Positions 1 to 5,783 of a stretch of 6,924 nucleotides of DNA are shown here, in pieces. This DNA is from an uncultured Clostridia bacterium (GTDB lineage Bacteria; Bacillota; Clostridia; Christensenellales; CAG-138). The notes under the pieces are model-generated. The model saw nothing but the letters and a program-made list of their open reading frames with translations, made no database searches and had not been told where the DNA came from. Numbering within the stretch: position 1 is the stretch's first letter; every line of letters starts with the position of its first letter. A program made the translations under genes and the position numbers. Location: NCBI GenBank assembly GCA_946183765.1, contig CAMHDC010000069.1:1-6924 (forward strand), written 5' to 3'.

Positions 1-2
1 TC

Positions 3-1025
3 GGCCGGCTGCTGGGGAAGAATCCCGTTCTGTCCAGCTTCGGAGCGCTGCTGTTCCTGGCTCTGCCCGGCATGCTGACGGGCTTTGCCGCCGCGTCCGT
101 GCTCCTGAGCGCCAAGCCGGTGTACGAATATCTGCGCCGCCGCGGCGCGGACAAGGCCAAGGCCGTGGGCTTCATCGCCGTGGGTGCGTTCCTGGGCATG
201 ATGCTGCCCCCCAACTGCATCCCCGCCATCGTGGCGGCCAACGGCGCGGGGAGCGTGCTGCCCACCCCCTATGTGGGTTTTTTTCTGCCGCTGCTGGTGC
301 TGGCCCTGCCTGCCTTCCTCCTCTTCGGGATCATGAGCGCGCCTCTCTTTCAAGGGCCCGCCCCCGATTTTGAAAAAGGAAAGCTCCTGCCCCTGCTGCC
401 GTTGTGCGTCGTACTCATCCTGGTGCTGGTGGAAGGGCTGCTGGGCTCCTACGTGTATGTGGGCGGCCAGGTGATCATCTTCCTCGTCGGCATCGTACTG
501 GCGTTCCTGCTGCCGGCGAATCGGCGGGGTCCCAAGGCGGCCTTCGACACCTTGCTTCAAGGCACGGCGGACATGGCCGTCCCGGCGGCCGCGGTCCTGG
601 CGCTGGGCTCCTTCATCGAGGTCAGCTCCATGAACGGCATCCGGGGCATCTTCTCCTATCATATCCTGCCCTGGACCAACGGGGACCTCACCTGGGCGGT
701 GATGCTGGTGCTCATGGCCCTGTCCCTGGTGGTGGGCTTCTTCCTGTCCGCGCCCCTGCCCGCCTTCTTCATCACCTACGCGGTGTTCCCCATCGGCTGG
801 CTCGCCAACACGGTGATCGTCACGGGCTGCGCGGCGGCCGTAGGCGCGGCCTGTCTCATCGCTTTTAGGGGCGGCGTCTTCTCCCGCATCGAGGAGGAGC
901 TGGGCATCGAGGACGTGACCTATAAACAGGTCCTTCCCCAGCTGCTGCTGCCAGCGCTGCTGATCGTGATCATGGGCGTCGTCATGGTCGTCTTCGGCGA
1001 CAAGATGACGGGCCTCATTCTGTAA
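3..1025 (+). CDS. DctM-like (TRAP large-subunit / ion-transporter superfamily) permease, 5'-truncated by the window edge
   Basis: The reading frame is open from base 3, so the gene begins upstream; the ATG at 72 is an internal Met inside a transmembrane segment with no ribosome site. About 340 residues are visible, nearly all hydrophobic helices with short charged linkers. Numbering from the Met at 72, the region around PGMLTG and then MLPPNCIPA (residues 44-52) matches the first substrate-site half of the complete permease at 3193 (PGMITGSS and AAPPVNIPA). The middle (EGLLGS through the segment ending near NGIRG) and the C-terminal helix (YKQVLPQLLLP) also align with it. The second half is unusual: the Gly/Ser-rich loop and the DLMPP loop of the paralogue are replaced by LSAPLPAFF and a charged RGGVFSRIEEELG stretch. 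The family suggests secondary transport of a carboxylate-type solute across the inner membrane; the substrate is unknown. It is the first visible gene of an operon with the microprotein at 1039 and the zinc enzyme at 1196. Confidence 0.8.
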   Translation, partial: GRLLGKNPVLSSFGALLFLALPGMLTGFAAASVLLSAKPVYEYLRRRGADKAKAVGFIAVGAFLGMMLPPNCIPAIVAANGAGSVLPTPYVGFFLPLLVLALPAFLLFGIMSAPLFQGPAPDFEKGKLLPLLPLCVVLILVLVEGLLGSYVYVGGQVIIFLVGIVLAFLLPANRRGPKAAFDTLLQGTADMAVPAAAVLALGSFIEVSSMNGIRGIFSYHILPWTNGDLTWAVMLVLMALSLVVGFFLSAPLPAFFITYAVFPIGWLANTVIVTGCAAAVGAACLIAFRGGVFSRIEEELGIEDVTYKQVLPQLLLPALLIVIMGVVMVVFGDKMTGLIL

Positions 1026-1031
1026 GGAGGG
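1024..1031 (+). promoter_or_regulatory. Strong ribosome binding site for the microprotein gene at 1039
   Basis: AAGGAGGG lies 7 bases before the ATG at 1039 and overlaps the permease stop codon (TAA at 1023-1025). This near-perfect Shine-Dalgarno sequence is good evidence that the very short gene behind it is translated, probably coupled to termination of the permease. Confidence 0.75.
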
Positions 1032-1038
1032 AAAGCGC

Positions 1039-1185
1039 ATGATATCCATCATTTACTACGTCGTGATCTCCCTGCTTGCGGTGCTGCTGCTGGTGAACCT
1101 GCTGAAGAAGCGGCCCCTGCCGGAGCTCATCTCCCTGGCGGTCATCCTGGTGACCTTCGCCCTTAGGGCGCTGCACATCAAGTGA
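1039..1185 (+). CDS. 48-residue two-helix membrane microprotein, paralogue of the one at 4480
   Basis: This short gene runs from an ATG behind a strong AAGGAGGG to a TGA at 1183-1185. The product has two hydrophobic segments (about residues 3-22 and 28-45) joined by a positively charged turn (LLKKRPLPE). The C-terminus is ALHIK. It aligns without gaps to the 50-residue protein at 4480 with an offset of two: N20/N22, KK 23-24/25-26, R43/R45 and the terminal IK all coincide. Both genes sit between a DctM-like permease and an anchored M14-type enzyme. The position resembles that of the DctQ small subunit of TRAP transporters, but DctQ usually has four helices and about 150-200 residues, so homology to DctQ is not shown. 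I infer an accessory subunit of the permease. I do not recognise a named family. Confidence 0.8.
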   Translation: MISIIYYVVISLLAVLLLVNLLKKRPLPELISLAVILVTFALRALHIK

Positions 1186-1195
1186 GGAGGCGGCC

Positions 1196-2338
1196 ATGAA
1201 GAAATACAGCTATCTTTGGAAAAATATCCTGGTGCTGGCCGTGGCCCTTCTGTTCGCCGCGGTGGCGGCACACGATTTTCTGGCCATGCGGACTCCGGAG
1301 CCTGTGGCGGCCAGCGACGGCCTCACCCGGGTGGCCAAGCTCTCCGAATACTGCGCGAATCTGAAGGGGACTGTGGGGGACGAGGAGATTTACATGTTTG
1401 ACTCCGGCGTGCCCGGCGGCACCTTCCTGGTGCTGGGCGGCACCCATCCCAACGAGAGCGCCGGCATGATGGCCGCCATCGCCATGGCGGAGAACATCGA
1501 GGTGACGGCGGGCCGGGTGTTCATCATGCCCTGGACCAACACCTCCGGCTTCACCCACACCTCGCCCCTGGACGGCATGCAGGATCTGTTCACCATCACC
1601 CTGAAGGACGGCTCCACCCGCACCTTCCGGGTGGGCAACCGGCTCACCAACCCCGTGGACCAGTGGCCCGACCGCAACTACTATGAGGGCACCTCCGGCC
1701 GGAAGCTGGTGGGCACGGAGACCGCCGAGATCCGCAACGTGAACCGCCTCTATCCCGGCAACGAGAACGGCGTCCTCACTGAGCAGGTCTGCGCCGGCAT
1801 CAAGAACCTGATCGATCGGGAGAACGTGTCCATCGTCATGGACATGCACGAGGGCTCCCCGGAGTTCTTCTATCTGGACACCACCATGGCCCACGAACGG
1901 GCGTTGAACGTCGCCTCCCTCATGGCCATGGACATGGGCATGGATGGATTGGACATGAAGGCGGAGCTGTCCGGACAGACCAGCTACGGCCTGTCCCACC
2001 GGAGCCTGGGGGACAACACCAACGCCCTCATGACCCTGATGGAGACCTATAACCCTTCCATGGGCCCCCTCCACGGGAAGATGGACGACGATCTCATCAT
2101 CAACGGCAACGAGCCCAACTACTATCAGGCACACCTGGACGGCTACATCTACTATCGGGTGAAGGAGAACGGCATTCCCCTCATCGAACGGATCGCCCGC
2201 CACATCGTGTGCATCACCAAGCTGAAGGACGCCTACAACCTGTATTATCCCGAAGCGCCCATCGAGTTCACCTGCCTCGGCTCCTACGACGATATGATGA
2301 AACTGGGCCTCGAAGGCGTCTTCAAGCCCGTCAAATAA
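1196..2338 (+). CDS. Membrane-anchored M14-type zinc deacylase/metallopeptidase (succinylglutamate desuccinylase/aspartoacylase-like)
   Basis: The 380-residue product starts at an ATG 5 bases after GGAGG (1186-1190), which overlaps the microprotein stop. Residues 9-27 form a single hydrophobic helix after a Lys-rich start; it lacks a lipobox Cys and looks like an uncleaved anchor, placing the enzyme outside the membrane. The catalytic core shows GGTHPNE (zinc ligands H84 and E87), NVNRLYPG (N183, R184, substrate carboxylate binding in this family), MDMHE (third zinc ligand H218) and TLMET (probable catalytic base E283). Two blocks are shared with the enzyme at 4643: RTFRxGxRxTNPxDQWPD (residues 142-159) and GLSHRxLGD (265-273). 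The family hydrolyses amide bonds in acyl-amino acids or releases C-terminal residues. The exact substrate cannot be read from sequence; a carboxylate-bearing amide, possibly gamma-glutamyl, fits the context. All key residues are intact, so I expect an active enzyme. Confidence 0.85.
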   Translation: MKKYSYLWKNILVLAVALLFAAVAAHDFLAMRTPEPVAASDGLTRVAKLSEYCANLKGTVGDEEIYMFDSGVPGGTFLVLGGTHPNESAGMMAAIAMAENIEVTAGRVFIMPWTNTSGFTHTSPLDGMQDLFTITLKDGSTRTFRVGNRLTNPVDQWPDRNYYEGTSGRKLVGTETAEIRNVNRLYPGNENGVLTEQVCAGIKNLIDRENVSIVMDMHEGSPEFFYLDTTMAHERALNVASLMAMDMGMDGLDMKAELSGQTSYGLSHRSLGDNTNALMTLMETYNPSMGPLHGKMDDDLIINGNEPNYYQAHLDGYIYYRVKENGIPLIERIARHIVCITKLKDAYNLYYPEAPIEFTCLGSYDDMMKLGLEGVFKPVK

Positions 2339-2370
2339 AGGATACCCCTGCGAATATATAAGAAAAGAAA

Positions 2371-2375
2371 AGAGG
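2371..2375 (+). promoter_or_regulatory. AGAGG ribosome site within an A/G-rich leader
   Basis: The 48-base gap before the lipoprotein gene (2339-2386) is the most AT-rich part of the window. Bases 2361-2384 are all purine, and AGAGG lies 11 bases before the ATG at 2387. The spacing is long, but the unstructured purine-rich leader could favour efficient initiation. TATATA at 2355-2360 resembles a -10 element, but no convincing -35 lies about 17 bases upstream, so I do not call a promoter. Confidence 0.4.
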
Positions 2376-2386
2376 AAAAGAAAACC

Positions 2387-3109
2387 ATGAAAAAGATCAT
2401 CGCCATTCTGTTGGCCGTCCTGTTCGTCACCGCCTTCGCCGCCTGCGGCGGCAAGACCGAGGAAGCTGCGCCCGCGCCCGCCGCCGAGGCCCCCGCCGAG
2501 CAGAAGCAGGAAACCTATACCTCCTCCCAGGGCACCGTGGACGGATACGATCCCAACCAGAAGACCGAGTTCGCCATGAACACCAGCGAGTCCGTCCGCA
2601 CCTTCAACATCGGCGAAGTGGACGCTTCCCTGTTCGAAACGCCCATCCTGGTGACCTCCTTCGGTCAGAGCGCCGACACCTCCATGATGGACGCCATCAT
2701 GAAGCGGTCCGGCGTGAAGGACTACGCCTTCAACGCCCTGGCCCAGGACACCGACATCAAGAACTATAAGACCGTCATCATCGTCTGCGGCGCCAGCTCC
2801 AAGGGCCTGGGTGCGGCCGGCATCTCCGAGGCGGACGAGACCGCCCGGGCCGAGAAGATCATGGCCGCCATTAAGGAGACCAATCCGGCGGTCATCATGT
2901 GCCATCTGGGCGGCTCCATGCGCCGGGGCGTCCTGTCCGACAAGCTCACCGACATGGTGCTGGAGGTAGCCAAGTACATGGTGGTGGTGGAGGACGCCAA
3001 CTTCGACGGCAAGTTCACCACCGTGGCCCAGGAGAAGAACATCCCCCTGACCTACCTGTTCGCCATCAAGGACGGCATGGACGTGTTCTCCGCCCTGTTC
3101 AACAAATAA
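2387..3109 (+). CDS. Extracytoplasmic lipoprotein with a DUF6305-like alpha/beta domain
   Basis: The 240-residue product opens with a lipoprotein signal peptide: MKK, a hydrophobic stretch, then FAAC with the lipidated Cys at residue 20. The Phe at -3 is not the usual Leu, but Ala-Ala-Cys is acceptable. Residues 22-45 are a low-complexity Ala/Pro/Glu linker. The domain from about 84 to 235 alternates strands and helices: PILVTSFGQSAD (86-97), TVIIVCGASSKGLGAAG (129-145), NPAVIMCHLGGSMRRG (166-181), YMVVVEDANFDG (197-208) and NIPLTYLF. The pattern, especially the GQSAD and SSKGLGAAG motifs, matches what I remember of the DUF6305 family, whose function is unknown; I could not search to confirm. 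It is much shorter than a DctP-type TRAP receptor (about 330 residues) and does not resemble one. As last gene of the left operon, it may be a solute receptor or assembly factor for the adjacent permease system; this is inference. Confidence 0.8.
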   Translation: MKKIIAILLAVLFVTAFAACGGKTEEAAPAPAAEAPAEQKQETYTSSQGTVDGYDPNQKTEFAMNTSESVRTFNIGEVDASLFETPILVTSFGQSADTSMMDAIMKRSGVKDYAFNALAQDTDIKNYKTVIIVCGASSKGLGAAGISEADETARAEKIMAAIKETNPAVIMCHLGGSMRRGVLSDKLTDMVLEVAKYMVVVEDANFDGKFTTVAQEKNIPLTYLFAIKDGMDVFSALFNK

Positions 3110-3126
3110 GCACCTGATTTCGTCGC

Positions 3127-3164
3127 CCTGCCCGCCCCGATCTTTGGGGCGGGCGGGATGTTTT
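3127..3164 (+). terminator. Rho-independent terminator after the lipoprotein gene
   Basis: Bases 3127-3138 pair with 3146-3157 in a 12-base-pair stem (core CCCGCCCC with GGGGCGGG, one G:U pair) around a 7-base loop. ATG and then TTTT (3161-3164) follow. The T run is short and offset by three bases, so termination may be partial, letting some transcripts read into the next permease gene 29 bases further on. Confidence 0.75.
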
Positions 3165-3180
3165 CCTGATCCGATACAGA

Positions 3181-3186
3181 GAGGAG
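3181..3186 (+). promoter_or_regulatory. Ribosome binding site that fixes a TTG start
   Basis: GAGGAG lies 6 bases before TTG at 3193. The first in-frame ATG is ten codons later (3223), inside the first hydrophobic segment and without a ribosome site. The TTG is therefore the best start. Confidence 0.7.
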
Positions 3187-3192
3187 AACGCT

Positions 3193-4467
3193 TTGGATAT
3201 CGAATTGTTGGTCCTGTTGGCCATGCTGGGCGTGTTCCTGATCGGGAACCTGCTCCTGAAGCTCCCCGTCAGCCTGTCCATGATCCTGGGCGCCGTGGCC
3301 GGCGCACTGGTGGCGGGGGAGGGCGTCCCCATCCGGCATCTGTTCGAGGGATGCTTCACCTATGTGGACACCATTTTGATCATCTCTACGGCCATGCTGT
3401 TCATGACCGCCATCCAGCGCTCCGGCGCTCTGGAGGCCCTGAACGCGTTGATCGTCACCAAGTTTTATAAGGTCCCGGCCCTCATGCTCATCCTGCTCAT
3501 GTTCATCGTCATGTTCCCGGGCATGATCACCGGCTCCTCCACCGCCGCGGTCCTCTCCGCCGGCGCCATCGTGGCCCCCATTTTGCTGAAGATCGGCATC
3601 CCCAAGGCGCGGGCCGGCGCCATCCTGGCCGTGGGCGCCATCATGGGCATGGCGGCCCCGCCGGTGAACATCCCCGCCATGCTGATCGCGGGGGGCGTGG
3701 ACATGCCCTACATCGGCTTTGAAGGGCCGCTGTTTCTCATCACCATCCCCTGCGCCATCTTCACGGTCCTGTTCCTGGGGCTCAAATACTGCAAGAATTT
3801 GGACATCGAGGAGCTGAAGAAGGATCTCGACATGGAGGTGGGCAAGAAATACGGCTTCAAGCTCTATATCCCCATCCTGCTGCTGGTGGTGCTGCTGGTG
3901 CTGACCCGGGCCGTGCCCAAGATCATGCCCCAGCTGGGCACGCCCCTCATCTTCCTTCTCTGTGCGGTGGTGGCCGTGTTCACAGGCCGCCGGTTCAACG
4001 CCTGGGAGGGCGGTTTGGAGGCCATGGACACCACCATCCCCGTCCTCGCCAAGCTCATGGGCGTGGGCATGTTCATCCAGATTTTGACCCTCACCGGCGC
4101 CCGGGGCTACATCGTGGTCTCCTGCCTGGGCTGGGGTCTGGTGGCCCTGTATATCGCCATCTGCACCATCATGCCGGGCTTCGGCGCAGTCAGCTCCTAC
4201 GGCGCGGCCAGCGTCATGGGCGTGCCCTTCCTGCTGGTGCTGCTGGACACGGGCGATCAGATCACCATCGCGGCCCTGCTCTCCTTCATCTGCTGCCTGG
4301 GCGATCTCATGCCGCCTACGGCTCTCGCGGGCAACTACGCCGCCCAGATCGTGGGCCTCAAGTACAAGCCCGTCTTGAAGCACTGCGTGATCCCGTTCCT
4401 GGTGTGCATCGCCCTGGCGGTGATCTACCTGCTCAACTCCAAGTACATGGGCTTTTTGACCCGGTAA
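3193..4467 (+). CDS. DctM-like (TRAP large-subunit / ion-transporter superfamily) permease, complete
   Basis: The 424-residue protein has the usual DctM length and about ten or more hydrophobic segments. Two pseudo-symmetric halves can be seen. The first has PGMITGSSTAAV (109-120) and AAPPVNIPA (154-162). The second has PGFGAVSSYGAA (328-339) and GDLMPPTALAG (370-380). Such Gly/Ser loops paired with helix-breaking Pro-Pro hairpins are typical of the substrate and cation sites in this superfamily. A charged linker (about 198-222, KNLDIEELKKDLD) separates the halves. Translation begins at TTG behind GAGGAG. The gene opens the right operon, just after the terminator, and is followed 12 bases later by a microprotein gene. 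It should move an anionic solute across the inner membrane; neither DctP nor a normal DctQ is encoded nearby. Its first half aligns well with the truncated permease at 3, its second half less well. Confidence 0.85.
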   Translation: MDIELLVLLAMLGVFLIGNLLLKLPVSLSMILGAVAGALVAGEGVPIRHLFEGCFTYVDTILIISTAMLFMTAIQRSGALEALNALIVTKFYKVPALMLILLMFIVMFPGMITGSSTAAVLSAGAIVAPILLKIGIPKARAGAILAVGAIMGMAAPPVNIPAMLIAGGVDMPYIGFEGPLFLITIPCAIFTVLFLGLKYCKNLDIEELKKDLDMEVGKKYGFKLYIPILLLVVLLVLTRAVPKIMPQLGTPLIFLLCAVVAVFTGRRFNAWEGGLEAMDTTIPVLAKLMGVGMFIQILTLTGARGYIVVSCLGWGLVALYIAICTIMPGFGAVSSYGAASVMGVPFLLVLLDTGDQITIAALLSFICCLGDLMPPTALAGNYAAQIVGLKYKPVLKHCVIPFLVCIALAVIYLLNSKYMGFLTR

Positions 4468-4473
4468 GGAGGG
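4466..4473 (+). promoter_or_regulatory. Strong ribosome binding site for the microprotein gene at 4480
   Basis: AAGGAGGG overlaps the permease stop and lies 6 bases before the ATG. The 11 bases at 4465-4475 are identical to those at the matching junction (1023-1033) of the left operon, which supports real translation of both microproteins. Confidence 0.75.
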
Positions 4474-4479
4474 AAGAAC

Positions 4480-4632
4480 ATGCTGTTTTTGAAATACGTG
4501 TATCTGGCCATCGTGGCCCTGCTGCTGGCGCTGATCCTCACCAACATGTTCAAAAAGGACAAGTTCCTCTACCAGCTGGACGCGGCCCTGGTCATCATCC
4601 CCCTGATCCTGCGGCTGCTGCTGATCAAGTGA
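4480..4632 (+). CDS. 50-residue two-helix membrane microprotein, paralogue of the one at 1039
   Basis: This short gene has a strong ribosome site and a clean ATG-to-TGA frame. The product has two hydrophobic segments (about residues 6-24 and 33-49) split by a charged turn (KKDKFLYQLD) and ends in LLLIK. N22, the KK pair at 25-26, R45 and the terminal IK coincide with the left-operon copy in an ungapped alignment, while most other positions differ. Conservation of these few polar positions in a divergent pair argues for a selected protein, not a chance frame. With Lys in the turn, the positive-inside rule would put the turn in the cytoplasm and both ends outside. It probably assists the permease encoded just upstream; the function is otherwise unknown. 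Confidence 0.82.
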   Translation: MLFLKYVYLAIVALLLALILTNMFKKDKFLYQLDAALVIIPLILRLLLIK

Positions 4633-4642
4633 GGGCAAAGCT

Positions 4643-5779
4643 ATGAAGAAGATACCGAAACGAATTTGGACCGCCGCGGCTCTGTGCCTGTTCGCCGCCG
4701 CCGTGTGCGTGTATCTGGGCGTCACCTTCTCCTCCATGTGGAAGGATCAGCCCATCTATCCCGGCCCCGGCGTCACCGAAATACAGATGCTTTCCGACTA
4801 CAACCCCGGCCTCAAGGGGACCCACGGGGACACGGAGGTCTACGTGCTGGATTCCGGCAAGCCCGGCGCAGCGGTGCTGGTGCTGGGCGGCACCCATCCC
4901 AACGAGCCTTCGGGCGTGGTGGCGGCGGTGGCCCTCATCGAGAACTGCCAGCCGAAAACCGGCGTCCTTTACGTGATCCCCCGGGCCAACCACAGCGCCT
5001 TCACCTGCACGGACCCCCAGGAGGGCGCGCCTATGTTCTTCACCATCGCCACTCCCGGCGGGGATCGGACCTTCCGCTTCGGCTCCCGGGCCACCAATCC
5101 CATTGATCAGTGGCCTGACTCCGACGTGTACGTCCACCGGACCAGCGGGCAGACCCTGTCGGGCAGCGAGACCCGGAACCTGAACCGGGCTTATCCCGGC
5201 AGCAACAGCGGCACCTTCACCGAGCGGGTCACCTACGGCATCACGGAGCTGGTGAAGCAGAAGGACGTGAAGATCACGGTGGACCTCCACGAGGCATCCC
5301 CGGAGTACACCACGGTCAACGCCATCGTGGCCCATCAGGACGCCATCGAGCTGGCCAGCTGGGCCTCCATGGACATGCAGATGGAGGGCATGAACATCAG
5401 CATCGAGGCGTCGCCCACCAACCTGCACGGCCTGTCTCACCGGGAATTGGGCGACTTCACCGACACCCTGGCCACCCTCATGGAGACCGCCAACCCCTCT
5501 CAGGGCCGGCTCCGGGGCCGCACCAACGCCGATCTGGTGGTGAAGGGCGTGGATAAATACTACGTCCGGGCCCGCAAGGCAGGGTCAGTCACCGTGGAAT
5601 TCACCGAGGCGGGCATCCCCATCGACGAGCGGGTGGCCCGGCACATCTGCGGCATCGAGCAGCTGTGCAAGGCCTATAACGAGCTGGGCAACGAGCAGAC
5701 CATCGAACTGGACGGCCTGCCCTCCTATCAGGAAATTTTGACCAACGGCATCGGGTACTATCTGTCCCCCGGGAAATAA
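4643..5779 (+). CDS. Membrane-anchored M14-type zinc deacylase/metallopeptidase, second copy
   Basis: The 378-residue product is co-linear with the enzyme at 1196 over its whole length. A Lys/Arg-rich start (MKKIPKR) and a hydrophobic helix at about 9-29 act as an N-terminal anchor, without a lipobox. Catalytic features are intact: GGTHPNE (H85, E88), NLNRAYPG (N181, R182), VDLHE (H216) and TLMET (E281). The block RTFRFGSRATNPIDQWPD at 142-159 sits at exactly the same residue numbers as in the other copy, and GLSHRELGD is at 263-271. A weak GAGGG site follows the microprotein stop, 10 bases upstream of the ATG. The protein probably hydrolyses an amide in a carboxylate-rich substrate on the outer face of the membrane. 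Divergence from the left copy lies mainly outside the active site, for example in 221-260 and the C-terminal 60 residues, so the two may differ in substrate. Confidence 0.85.
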   Translation: MKKIPKRIWTAAALCLFAAAVCVYLGVTFSSMWKDQPIYPGPGVTEIQMLSDYNPGLKGTHGDTEVYVLDSGKPGAAVLVLGGTHPNEPSGVVAAVALIENCQPKTGVLYVIPRANHSAFTCTDPQEGAPMFFTIATPGGDRTFRFGSRATNPIDQWPDSDVYVHRTSGQTLSGSETRNLNRAYPGSNSGTFTERVTYGITELVKQKDVKITVDLHEASPEYTTVNAIVAHQDAIELASWASMDMQMEGMNISIEASPTNLHGLSHRELGDFTDTLATLMETANPSQGRLRGRTNADLVVKGVDKYYVRARKAGSVTVEFTEAGIPIDERVARHICGIEQLCKAYNELGNEQTIELDGLPSYQEILTNGIGYYLSPGK

Positions 5780-5783
5780 AATC

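Noticed and set aside
72..74. ATG at 72 as the start of the left permease
   Set aside because: The same frame is open back to base 3, the Met lies inside a conserved transmembrane motif (PGMLTG), and no ribosome site precedes it. The true start is upstream of the window.
404..868. 154-codon + strand frame inside the left permease
   Set aside because: It is Arg/Gly/His-rich out-of-frame sequence within a hydrophobic permease gene; the composition is typical of a shifted frame.
1427..1456. Thirty-base identity with 4877-4906 as a possible repeat element or gene conversion tract
   Set aside because: It encodes the conserved zinc motif LVLGGTHPNE in two paralogues. Protein constraint plus the same GC-rich codon preference explains it, and similarity drops on both sides.
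2355..2360. TATATA as a -10 promoter element for the lipoprotein gene
   Set aside because: No acceptable -35 sequence lies about 17 bases upstream, and AT-rich gaps give such matches by chance.
1178..2905. 575-codon open frame on the minus strand
   Set aside because: It runs opposite the zinc enzyme and lipoprotein genes, spans their intergenic gap, and reads as low-complexity Gly/His/Val/Asp-rich sequence. This is the usual mirror of GC-biased codons on the real strand, with no recognisable domain.
3052..4737. 561-codon open frame on the minus strand
   Set aside because: It reads as His/Gln/Asp/Gly-rich sequence opposite a well-supported permease and crosses the terminator and three gene boundaries. 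It is a shadow frame.
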